Assembly: GCA_014841595.1 (NCBI GenBank) | Contig: JACYUE010000003.1 | Span: 62,001-126,000, forward strand | DNA length: 64,000 nt | Reading direction: 5' to 3' | From: Oxalobacteraceae sp. CFBP 8761 | GTDB taxonomy: Bacteria; Pseudomonadota; Gammaproteobacteria; Burkholderiales; Burkholderiaceae_D | Shown here: in pieces, positions 56,608-64,000 of the stretch | Numbering within the stretch: the stretch's first letter is position 1 | How the letters are laid out: each line of letters opens with the position of its first letter | Position numbers and translations under genes: made by a program | Notes under the pieces: generated by a model | What the model was told of the DNA's origin: nothing | Databases searched by the model: none | Seen by the model: only the letters and a program-made list of their open reading frames with translations

Positions 56608-59127
56608 ATGACAGCCACGCTTCGCCCTTCCCTGCTCGCCCTTGCGATCGCCCTTGCCTTGCCCGCCTTCGCGCATGCCGCCCCGGTCGACACCAACCTG
56701 GCCGACTGGCCGCGCGTGACCAGCGCGATCAAGAAGGATGCCGCGCTCGAGAAGCGCGTCCAAGAGATCGTCAGCAAGATGACGCTGGCCCAGAAGATCG
56801 GCCAGATGACGCAGCCCGAAATCAAGACCGCCACGCCAGCCGACGTGACCAAATACTATCTGGGCTCGGTGCTCAATGGCGGCGGCAGCTGGCCGAACGG
56901 GAACAAGGCGGCCAGCGCGAAGGAATGGCTGGCGCTGGCGCAGGCGTACCACGACGCATCGATGAAGACCGACATGGCGATCAAGGTGCCGGTCGTGTGG
57001 GGCACCGACGCGGTCCATGGCCACAACAACGTGCCGGGCGCCACGCTGTTCCCGCACAATATCGGACTGGGCGCGGCGCGCAATCCGAAGCTGATGCGCG
57101 AGATTGGCGCGGCCACGGCAAAAGCCGTGCGCGCGACCGGCATCGCCTGGGTGTTCGGCCCGACGCTGGCCGTCGTGCGCGACGATCGCTGGGGCCGCAC
57201 CTATGAAAGCTATGCCGAGCATCCGGAAGTCGTGCGCAGCTACGCGGGCGAATACGTACGCGGCATGCAGGGTGCCTTCAAGGACGATGCCAACACGATC
57301 GCCACCGCCAAGCACTTCATCGGCGACGGCGGCACCAAGAACGGCAAGGACCGTGGCGTGACCGAGGCCAGCGCCGTTGACCTGATCAACATCCATGGCG
57401 CCGGCTATGCACCGGCCCTGAGCGCAGGCGCCCAGACGGTCATGACGTCGTTCAACAGCTGGACCGACACAGCGGCCGGCGTTGAGCATGGCAAGCTGCA
57501 TGGCAGCAAAGTGGCGATCACCGACATCCTCAAGAACAAGATGGGCTTCGACGGCTTTGTCGTCACCGACTGGAACGGCATCGGCGAAGTGAAAGGCTGC
57601 CGCAACGACAGCTGCGCCCAGGCGGTCAACGCCGGCAACGACATGTTCATGGTGCCGGACGACTGGAAGGCCTTCATCGCCAACACGATCAAGCAGGTCG
57701 AGTCGGGCGAAATCCCGATGGCGCGCATCGACGACGCCGTGACCCGCATCATCCGCGTCAAGCTGCGCGCCGGCCTGTTCGACAAGAGCCCGGCCCAGAA
57801 TGCGTATGCCGGCAAGGACGATGCGATGCAGGCACGCGCGCTGGCGCGCCAGGCCGTGCGCGAGTCGCTCGTGCTGCTCAAGAACGAAGGCCCGGCCCTG
57901 CCCCTGAAGCGCGGCCAGAAAATCCTCGTCGTGGGCAAGAGCGCCGACGAGCTGTCGAACCAGAGCGGCGGCTGGTCGATCACGTGGCAGGGCACCGCCA
58001 CCACGAATGCCGATTTCAAGAACGCCGACACGATCCTGACCGGCATTCGCGACGCGGCAGGCAGCGACAATGTCCGCTTCAGCGTTGACGCGAAAGACGT
58101 CGACGTGACGCAGTTCGACGCAGTCATTGCCGTGATCGGCGAGCGTCCGTATGCGGAAGGCGATGGCGACATCCACCCATCCGGCACGCTGCGCCACAGC
58201 AGCCGCTATCCGGAAGACCTGGCGGTACTGCAGGCGGTGGCCGGCAAGGGCAAACCCGTGATTACCGTGATGGTCACGGGCCGGCCGGTGTACGGCAACG
58301 ACCTGCTGAATCTGTCGGACACCTTCATCTCGGCCTGGTTGCCGGGCTCCGAGGGCAAGGGCGTGTCGGACCTGTTGATCGCAGGCGGCAAGCGCTACGA
58401 CTTCCGCGGCACGCTGCCGTTCTCGTGGCCCAAGTCGGCCTGCCAGGTCAAGCTCAATGTCGGCGACAAGGCGTATGCACCGCTGTTCGCCTATGGCTAC
58501 GGCCTGAAGGCGGGCACGCGCTCCAGGCTCGGCAAGCTCGATGAGACGATCCCGCAAGGCGGCTGCAGCGCCGGCAATACCTTCCCCGTGTTCAGCCAGG
58601 CCGACCGTACCAGCTTCCCGCTGGCGATCCGCAGCGGCGGGCAAACCACGGTGCTGGGCGCCGACCTGAATGCGAGCTTCACGCTGCCGGGCATCGTCGT
58701 GACGACCGCGCAGGTCAACACCCAGCAGGATGCCAAGATGGGCGCCTGGACCGGGCCAGCCACGCTCGAAGCACGCGGTGCGCGCGCCATGGTCGTGCCG
58801 GCAGCGGCGGCGAAGGATGGCGCGCTGCGCTTTGACACCATGGTCGCCAAGGCACCCACCGGCAAGGTGATGCTCGCGATGCGCCAGGGTGCGAACGACA
58901 CCGCGCTGGACGCCACGAGCCTGTTCAAGCGCCTGGCCGATGGCGGCAAGCACACCGTCTCGATCCCACTCGCCTGCTTCCAGGCCAAGGGGATTGATCT
59001 GGCCAGGGTCGATACGCCGTTCAGCGTAACCAGCGACGGCCCGTTCACCGCTGCCTTCGCGAACATCGAGATCGCCGGTGGCGCTGCGAAAGAGGCCGAC
59101 GCCGTGCGCTGCGAGGACCTGAAATGA
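56608..59127 (+). CDS. GH3 beta-glucosidase, exported
   Basis: 839 aa with a signal peptide (cleavage near FAHAAP). GH3 N-terminal barrel with KHFIGDGGT (about 235-243) and the nucleophile Asp321 in GFVVTDWNG. The alpha/beta sandwich (LVLLKNEGPALPLKRGQKILVVG) follows, then an extra C-terminal domain of about 170 residues. This fits periplasmic exo-1,4/1,3-beta-glucosidases. ATG 56608 places the signal peptide at the N-terminus; ATG 56569 is an alternative. Overlaps glk by 4 bases. Confidence 0.93.
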   Translation: MTATLRPSLLALAIALALPAFAHAAPVDTNLADWPRVTSAIKKDAALEKRVQEIVSKMTLAQKIGQMTQPEIKTATPADVTKYYLGSVLNGGGSWPNGNKAASAKEWLALAQAYHDASMKTDMAIKVPVVWGTDAVHGHNNVPGATLFPHNIGLGAARNPKLMREIGAATAKAVRATGIAWVFGPTLAVVRDDRWGRTYESYAEHPEVVRSYAGEYVRGMQGAFKDDANTIATAKHFIGDGGTKNGKDRGVTEASAVDLINIHGAGYAPALSAGAQTVMTSFNSWTDTAAGVEHGKLHGSKVAITDILKNKMGFDGFVVTDWNGIGEVKGCRNDSCAQAVNAGNDMFMVPDDWKAFIANTIKQVESGEIPMARIDDAVTRIIRVKLRAGLFDKSPAQNAYAGKDDAMQARALARQAVRESLVLLKNEGPALPLKRGQKILVVGKSADELSNQSGGWSITWQGTATTNADFKNADTILTGIRDAAGSDNVRFSVDAKDVDVTQFDAVIAVIGERPYAEGDGDIHPSGTLRHSSRYPEDLAVLQAVAGKGKPVITVMVTGRPVYGNDLLNLSDTFISAWLPGSEGKGVSDLLIAGGKRYDFRGTLPFSWPKSACQVKLNVGDKAYAPLFAYGYGLKAGTRSRLGKLDETIPQGGCSAGNTFPVFSQADRTSFPLAIRSGGQTTVLGADLNASFTLPGIVVTTAQVNTQQDAKMGAWTGPATLEARGARAMVVPAAAAKDGALRFDTMVAKAPTGKVMLAMRQGANDTALDATSLFKRLADGGKHTVSIPLACFQAKGIDLARVDTPFSVTSDGPFTAAFANIEIAGGAAKEADAVRCEDLK

Positions 59128-60107
59128 CGGCAGAGGTGACGCACGGCCTGCACCTGCTGGCCGACATCGGCGGCACCAATGCGCGCTTCGCGCTGCAGTC
59201 CGATCCGGCTGGCGGCTTCGATGATGTCGACGTGCTGACCGGCGCCAGCTACCCGACGCTGGGTGATGCGATCCGCGCCTACCTCGACGGCGCGCGTGCG
59301 CGCGGGATGGCAGTCGACAGCGTGCGCCATGCGGCGCTGGCGATTGCCAATCCGGTCGAGGGCGACGAGATCCGGATGACCAACCATCACTGGGCCTTTT
59401 CGATCGAGGCGCTGCGACAGGAACTGGGACTGACCACGCTCCTGATGGTCAACGACTTCGCAGCGCTGGCGATGGCGCTGCCGCACCTGCCGCCGGCCGG
59501 GCGCCAGCGCATCGGTGGCGGCATCGAGCTGCCTAACCGGACCATCGGCCTGATCGGCCCGGGCACGGGCCTGGGTGTCTCGGGCGTCGTCCCGGCCGGC
59601 GGGCGCTGGATTGCGCTGTCGGGCGAAGGCGGCCACGTGAGCTTCGCGCCGGTCAACCGCGATGAGGTGGCGATCCTGGAGGCGCTGTGGAGCGAGTACG
59701 GCCACGTCTCGGCCGAGCGCCTGTTGTCGGGCATGGGACTGGAGCTGATCCACTGGGCGCGCACCAGCCGGCGCATGAAGGCAGCCGACATCACCACGGC
59801 GGCCCTCGATGGGTCATGTCTCGAGTGCCAGGGCTCAGTGCGGGTGTTCTGCGCCATCCTGGGCAGCGTGGCCGGCAATGTCGCGCTCACACTCGGGGCG
59901 ACCGGCGGCATGTATATCGGCGGCGGCATCGTGCCGCGCCTGGGCGTGCTGTTCGAGCAATCGGCGTTTCGCGCGCGCTTCGAAGACAAGGGCCGCCTGG
60001 GTGATTATCTGGCGCGCATACCGACCTACTTGATTACTGAACAATATCCCGCCTTGCGCGGTGTTTCGGCTATGCTGTCGGATCAAATTTTTAGTCTGCA
60101 CCAATAA
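59124..60107 (+). CDS. glk: glucokinase
   Basis: Phosphorylates glucose to glucose 6-phosphate, 327 aa. ATP site LLADIGGTNARFAL, LMVNDFAALAMALPHL, IGPGTGLGVSGV and the glucose-binding GEGGHVSFAPVNRDEVAILEAL match the bacterial Glk family. ATG overlaps the GH3 stop (ATGA). It takes up the product of the two glucosidases. Confidence 0.95.
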   Translation: MTAEVTHGLHLLADIGGTNARFALQSDPAGGFDDVDVLTGASYPTLGDAIRAYLDGARARGMAVDSVRHAALAIANPVEGDEIRMTNHHWAFSIEALRQELGLTTLLMVNDFAALAMALPHLPPAGRQRIGGGIELPNRTIGLIGPGTGLGVSGVVPAGGRWIALSGEGGHVSFAPVNRDEVAILEALWSEYGHVSAERLLSGMGLELIHWARTSRRMKAADITTAALDGSCLECQGSVRVFCAILGSVAGNVALTLGATGGMYIGGGIVPRLGVLFEQSAFRARFEDKGRLGDYLARIPTYLITEQYPALRGVSAMLSDQIFSLHQ

Positions 60108-60117
60108 CGGAGAGACC

Positions 60118-61425
60118 ATGCAGAATCCCATCCAGACCCCGACCGTGGCCAGTGCAGCGACGGACGGCGAACGCAATACGCATACCGGGGCGCTGTTCAT
60201 CGTCACCATCCTGTTCTTCATGTGGGGCCTGATCACGTCACTCAACGACGTCCTGATCCCGCACCTGAAATCGATCTACACCCTCACCTACATGCAGGCG
60301 ATGCTGGTGCAGCTGTGCTTCTTCGGCGCCTACGTCGTCGTCTCGCTGCCGGCCGGCGCGCTGATCCGCCGCCTCGGCTACCAGAACGGCGCCGTCGCCG
60401 GCCTGCTGGTCGCCGCTACCGGCTGCGCGCTGTTCTATCCGGCGTCGAACGGCGGCTACGGCCTGTTCCTGTTCGCGCTGTTCGTGCTGGCCAGCGGGAT
60501 CACGATCCTGCAGGTCGCCGCCAACCCGTACGTTACCGTCCTTGGCCCTGCGCGCACCGCCGCCAGCCGCCTGACGCTCACGCAGGCTTTCAACTCGCTC
60601 GGCACCACGGTGGCGCCGGCGCTGGGCGGCTTCCTGATCCTGTCGACGGTGGCACTGTCGGCCGACCAGCTGGCGTTGCTGCCGGAAGCCGATCGGATCG
60701 CGCACCGCGCGGCCGAAGCAGCTGCCGTGCAGGGCCCGTACCTGGGCCTGGCCGCGGCGCTCGCGCTGCTGGCCGTGCTGTTCGCACTGGCGCGCCTGCC
60801 GAAGATCGCGTTCCAGGACACCACCACCGCTGCCGTCGACGGCAAGGGCGGCGCGATGGCCTACCGCCACCTGGTGCTCGGCGCGCTGGGCATCTTCCTG
60901 TACGTGGGCGCTGAAGTCAGTATCGGCAGCTTCCTGATCAACTTCATCGGCGAGCCGCACATCGCAGCGCTGTCGCACGCCGACGCAGCCAGCTACGTCA
61001 GCCTGTACTGGGGCGGCGCGCTGGTGGGCCGCTTCATCGGCTTTGGTGTGATGCGCTACGTCAGCCCTGGCAAGTCGCTGGCCGTGACCGCGCTGGGTTC
61101 GATGGCGCTGGTGCTCACCGCGATCTTTACCGATGGCAGCCTGGCGATGTGGGCAATCATCGCCGTGGGCCTGTGCAACTCGATCATGTTCCCGACCATC
61201 TTCAGCATGGCGCTGCACGGCCTGGGCAAGTTCACGGGCCAGGGTTCGGGCATCCTGTGCATGGCCATCGTCGGCGGCGCGATCGTCCCGTTCATCCAGG
61301 GCATCCTGGCCGACAGCATCGGCCTGCAGATCTCGTTCCTGGTGCCGGCGGCCTGCTACCTGTTCATCCTGTACTACGGCGTGAAGTACGCCGATCTGCA
61401 CAAGCAGAAGGTGGGGACGGAATAA
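60118..61425 (+). CDS. sugar MFS transporter (FucP/GluP-like)
   Basis: 435 aa, 12 predicted TM helices. FFMWGLITSLNDVLIPHLKSIYTLTYMQAMLVQLCFFGAY is typical of the fucose/glucose-galactose/H+ symporter subfamily, with AANPYVTVLGP and SRLTLTQAFNSLGTTVAP later. ATG 60118 follows GGAGAGA; the longer in-frame start overlaps glk. Likely glucose import, last of the operon. Confidence 0.93.
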   Translation: MQNPIQTPTVASAATDGERNTHTGALFIVTILFFMWGLITSLNDVLIPHLKSIYTLTYMQAMLVQLCFFGAYVVVSLPAGALIRRLGYQNGAVAGLLVAATGCALFYPASNGGYGLFLFALFVLASGITILQVAANPYVTVLGPARTAASRLTLTQAFNSLGTTVAPALGGFLILSTVALSADQLALLPEADRIAHRAAEAAAVQGPYLGLAAALALLAVLFALARLPKIAFQDTTTAAVDGKGGAMAYRHLVLGALGIFLYVGAEVSIGSFLINFIGEPHIAALSHADAASYVSLYWGGALVGRFIGFGVMRYVSPGKSLAVTALGSMALVLTAIFTDGSLAMWAIIAVGLCNSIMFPTIFSMALHGLGKFTGQGSGILCMAIVGGAIVPFIQGILADSIGLQISFLVPAACYLFILYYGVKYADLHKQKVGTE

Positions 61426-61443
61426 ACGTCGCCGTCATCAACG

Positions 61444-61475
61444 AAAATGCCCGCACGCGATGCGGGCATTTTTTT
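61444..61475 (+). terminator. intrinsic terminator after the GH1-GH3-glk-MFS operon
   Basis: Twelve-bp arms (61444-61455 and 61461-61472), 5-nt loop and a run of seven T, 19 bases after the MFS stop. Confidence 0.9.
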
Positions 61476-61481
61476 GGGCAC

Positions 61482-61680
61482 AGCCGGGGTCAGGTCTGAC
61501 ATTCGGACACGAACTCAGCCTTAGCCACTTCCAATGGCGCCTTGCCCGAATTGGCATAGCCCGGTGCCAGCCAGTTCCGATTAGCCTACTGTCGGGGTCG
61601 TGTCCGAATGTCAGACCTGACCCCGGCTTTTGCTAGCCTACTGTCGAGATCGTGTCCGAATGTCAGACCTGACCCCGGCT
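61482..61680. repeat. 31-bp repeat, three copies (one inverted, two tandem at 52-bp period)
   Basis: Copies at 61482-61512 (inverted), 61598-61628 and 61650-61680. The two right copies sit in a 52-bp tandem unit that also repeats TAGCCTACTGTCG. The first and second copies could pair into a long hairpin. It resembles dispersed extragenic repeats with GACCTGACCCCGG ends that I associate with this family; other genome copies cannot be checked here. Confidence 0.8.
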
Positions 61681-61692
61681 TTTCAGCAGGTG

Positions 61693-62706
61693 TTAGCGGT
61701 TGAGGCGCTTGAGCAGTTGGGCGCGCATCATGCGCGAGGCGTTGTCGTTCATCGGGGCGAGCAGGCCGCGTGCGCCTGGCGGGATATGCGCTGCTGTCTC
61801 GTCATCGGCCTCGAACACGTAGTGCCGGAAGAGCTCGGCCCAGGCCGTGCGCTGCGCCGGCGGCAGGTCGCGTACCGTCATCAGGGCGTGCATCAGCGCG
61901 TTGTTGGGCGTGTCCATCCAGTCCGGCGACTGGCGCCACCAGTAATTGACCAGCACATTGACGTCGTCCAGCGCCTCGACGTGGTGCCACCACATGCTGG
62001 GGATGAACAGCGCGTCGCCCGGCGCCAGTTCGGCGCTTTGCGCCTGTGCGAGCGCGTTGGCAAAGCGCGGGAAGCGCGCAAGGTCGGGCTGTGCGAAGTC
62101 GACCAGGCTGATAGGCTGGCCGGCGGGCGTCAGGTCAATTGGGCCGATGTACAGATTGTGCTGCTGCCCTGGCGGGAACAGGGTGAAGCGGCGTCGCCCG
62201 GCCGCGATGCAGGCCAGGTTGTCCGGCAGGTCGTAGTGGGCGGCGATGCGGGTGCGGTTGCCGATCCAGATCGACGCCAGCGGGTCGCGCGCGCCCAGGT
62301 CGACATCGTTCTCGCCTCTGAAGCCCGGCAGCGCGCCATCGATCGTGGTCGAGCCGACGTAGATGGCGGGCGGCGCCGGCGTGGCCAGATGCTTTGCCAG
62401 TTCATCGAGCACGGCATCGAGCCGCACCCGCAGCGACTGGAAATTGAAGCCGTCGAGCGTGGCGTTGTAGAAGAAGCGGCCCTTGATGTCGGGCGGGCCG
62501 AGCATCGCATTGACGGTGGCGTCGCCGCACCAGCGGCGCAGATAGTCGAGCGCTGCCTGCTGCGACTGGCGCCCTGCAGCGACCACCGGCCAGTGCGCCA
62601 CCAGGCCGCGCAGCAGCAGCGGCTCGGTCGAGGCCAGGATCGTTGCATCGAGATCGGCCGGCGTCACACCGGCGAGCTCGCGGATGGCGTTAGCGGCCGG
62701 CAGCAT
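61693..62706 (-). CDS. cupin-like (JmjC-type) protein
   Basis: 337 aa, cupin_8/JmjC-like fold. Metal site visible as HYD (RIAAHYDLPDNLACIAAGRRRFTLFPP) and a later His in WWHHVEALDDVNVLVNYWW. Related proteins are Fe(II)/2-oxoglutarate-dependent hydroxylases or uncharacterised PUL partners. Overlaps the SapC gene by 17 bases and is transcribed with it, a pair often found beside TonB receptors and tryptophan-halogenase-like genes. Confidence 0.88.
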   Translation of the reverse strand: MLPAANAIRELAGVTPADLDATILASTEPLLLRGLVAHWPVVAAGRQSQQAALDYLRRWCGDATVNAMLGPPDIKGRFFYNATLDGFNFQSLRVRLDAVLDELAKHLATPAPPAIYVGSTTIDGALPGFRGENDVDLGARDPLASIWIGNRTRIAAHYDLPDNLACIAAGRRRFTLFPPGQQHNLYIGPIDLTPAGQPISLVDFAQPDLARFPRFANALAQAQSAELAPGDALFIPSMWWHHVEALDDVNVLVNYWWRQSPDWMDTPNNALMHALMTVRDLPPAQRTAWAELFRHYVFEADDETAAHIPPGARGLLAPMNDNASRMMRAQLLKRLNR

Positions 62707-63400
62707 CGCGGTGATTCTTGCGGTCGATCAGGTTGCGGAAGTTCGACAGCGAGGCCAGTGCGAAGTAAATCGGCGCCAGGTAGCCCGCGGCGTGCAGTTC
62801 GGCGATGGCGCCTGCCTCGAGCGCGCCCAGGCGTTCTTCGTGGATCGTGAAGAAGCCGCCCAGGCGGTTCTGCGCACCGTTGTCGAATTCCATGTCGAGC
62901 ACGAACGCATCGAGCAGATCATGGCGCTTGAGCGCTTCGAGAAAACCGATATTGGCCTGCACGCCGTTGTGGATGTTCGACAGCATGGTGCTGACCTTTT
63001 CCAGGTACTCGGTGTTGCCGCCATGCGGCTTGAACACCGGCTCGCCGTCGGTCGTGCTCACGCGTGGGTGGTCGAGGTCGACCTGGATCATCAGCTCGTC
63101 GCCATTGCGGCCGATGTAGAACGGCTGGCGCTCGTGCATCCATGGCACGAGCGGCGCATCCCAGCGGCCGTCTCGCAGGAACAGGTTTTCGTCTTCGGTA
63201 AAGCCCATCAACGCGATGGCTTCGAAGTTCGCGCCGTCTTCGAGCTGGCGGAAGATGATCGGATAGATCCCCTGCAGGGAGCGGAATTCGTCGGCGAAGG
63301 TCGGCACCCACGCGACTTCGCTGCCCAGGCCGGGGCGGTGGCCGGCGATGATGCGCAGGTCCTTGTGTTCGATATTGTTCAGCAGGGCGATATTGGGCAT
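62690..63400 (-). CDS. SapC-family protein
   Basis: 236 aa. MPNIALLNNIEHKDLRIIAGHRPGLGSEVAWVPTFADEFRSLQGIYPIIF matches the SapC family start, and GFTEDENLFLRDGRWDAPLVPWMHERQPFYIG follows. Despite the name its role in PUL clusters is unknown; no signal peptide is seen. Lies between the TonB receptor (141 bases upstream in transcription) and the cupin-like gene. Confidence 0.92.
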   Translation of the reverse strand: MPNIALLNNIEHKDLRIIAGHRPGLGSEVAWVPTFADEFRSLQGIYPIIFRQLEDGANFEAIALMGFTEDENLFLRDGRWDAPLVPWMHERQPFYIGRNGDELMIQVDLDHPRVSTTDGEPVFKPHGGNTEYLEKVSTMLSNIHNGVQANIGFLEALKRHDLLDAFVLDMEFDNGAQNRLGGFFTIHEERLGALEAGAIAELHAAGYLAPIYFALASLSNFRNLIDRKNHRDAAGR

Positions 63401-63540
63401 GGACGTCTCGTTGTCGTTATTGGAATCACGCGGTGAAACGACAGCGGCGGGCCGGCTGATGCCGACCCGCCGCTGCGGTTGCAGGGCCGGTGTGCGGGAA
63501 GTCTACTCCCGAATACCGGCGCCGGCCAGATGCTGCGCGA

Positions 63541-64000
63541 TCAGAATTTGTAGCGCGCTGCCAGCATGTAACGCGGACCCGACTGCGTCACGAACAGCAC
63601 CTGCTGCTTGGTGCGGCCGTGCGTGCGCTGGATCTCGTCGGTCAGATTGATGCCCTCGAACGAGACGGACAGGTTCTTGTTGACGTTGTAGCCGACGCTC
63701 AGATCGAGCTGGCCGTACGCTTCGACGTAGTTCGGGTTCGGGCCAGAGCCGTCGAAGGTCGACGACAGGAACTCGTCGCGCCAGTTGTAGGCCGCGCGCA
63801 CGTTCCACTTGTCGTTCTCGAAGATACCCACCAGGTTGGCCGAGTCGCCCAGGCCGACCAGTGCGAACTGCTCGCCCACGCTGCCGTTGTCGTACTTCAG
63901 GCCCGAATTGACGTAGGTGTAGTTGGCCTGCACGCCGAAGCCGCTGTTGCCGAACATGTGCTGGAGGTTGAATTCCAGGCCACGAATGTTCGCCTTCTTC
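63541..64000 (-). CDS. TonB-dependent receptor, C-terminal part (gene runs off the window)
   Basis: About 153 residues of the C-terminal beta-barrel. KANIRGLEFNLQHMFGNSGFGVQANYTYV, then FENDKWNVRAAYNWRDEFL, YVEAYGQLDLSVGYNVNKNL and the final AARYKF with a terminal Phe, as required for BAM-dependent outer-membrane insertion. The barrel repeats resemble PUL-type sugar receptors. The 5' end lies beyond base 64000. Confidence 0.93.
   Translation of the reverse strand, partial: KKANIRGLEFNLQHMFGNSGFGVQANYTYVNSGLKYDNGSVGEQFALVGLGDSANLVGIFENDKWNVRAAYNWRDEFLSSTFDGSGPNPNYVEAYGQLDLSVGYNVNKNLSVSFEGINLTDEIQRTHGRTKQQVLFVTQSGPRYMLAARYKF

Noticed and set aside
55162..58953. 1263-aa minus-strand open frame
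   Set aside because: Antisense to the GH1 and GH3 genes; no domain-like segments and codon bias of a shadow.

Overview
The window (64 kb, GC-rich apart from two accessory stretches) looks like a betaproteobacterial chromosome of the Burkholderiales, most likely Oxalobacteraceae (Massilia, Duganella or Telluria type). This rests on the gene order gpmA-envC-ctpA-MoeB/ThiF, petABC-sspA-sspB, secB-gpsA, and a sugar locus with a TonB receptor next to SapC and cupin-like genes. The assignment is inference from gene content, not from a marker gene.

Layout. (1) 1-2.4 kb: end of hslU, a 67-aa gene with its terminator, and an XRE-type regulator. (2) 2.5-13.7 kb, minus strand: a type II secretion operon read gspG-H-I-J-K-L-M-N-D-E-F-C, with gspC unusually last. 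(3) 13.9-18.4 kb, minus: gpmA, the amidase activator envC, the tail-specific protease ctpA and a MoeB/ThiF adenylyltransferase. (4) 18.5-28.3 kb: housekeeping genes (rhodanese, glutaredoxin, secB, gpsA, cupin, DUF2461, a DegS-like protease, mscL, the cytochrome bc1 genes petABC, sspA, sspB).

(5) 28.3-38.2 kb: a genomic island of about 9.8 kb inserted in the 3' end of tRNA-Thr(UGU). The last 46 bases of the tRNA recur exactly at 38116-38161. Paired GGTACA motifs 11 bp apart lie just inside both ends, and a tyrosine integrase sits next to the tRNA. Cargo includes a replication/HTH-like gene, a second tyrosine recombinase coupled to a small protein, an IS5 fragment, two unassigned genes and a complete retron on the minus strand. 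The retron consists of a predicted msr-msd RNA with 11-nt a1/a2 repeats and its own terminator, a nucleoside-deoxyribosyltransferase-like effector, and a reverse transcriptase with the NAxxH, YADD and VTG motifs. It resembles type II-A (Eco1/Ec86-like) anti-phage retrons.

(6) 38.4-44.3 kb: an orphan type VI secretion cargo module (VgrG, alpha/beta-hydrolase effector, lipoprotein immunity protein, PAAR), with the effector and immunity genes clearly more AT-rich than vgrG. (7) 44.3-49.5 kb: small, uncertain or degraded genes, an IS3 remnant, a chemoreceptor and an HD-GYP response regulator. (8) 49.8-64 kb: a glucoside/glucose locus: ABC importer, LacI regulator, GH1 and GH3 beta-glucosidases, glucokinase, FucP-like transporter, then cupin-like, SapC and TonB-receptor genes on the other strand. 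Two LacI-type 14-bp palindromes mark the ABC and GH1 operons. Polymer-derived glucosides would enter through the TonB receptor, be cut by GH3/GH1, imported and phosphorylated.
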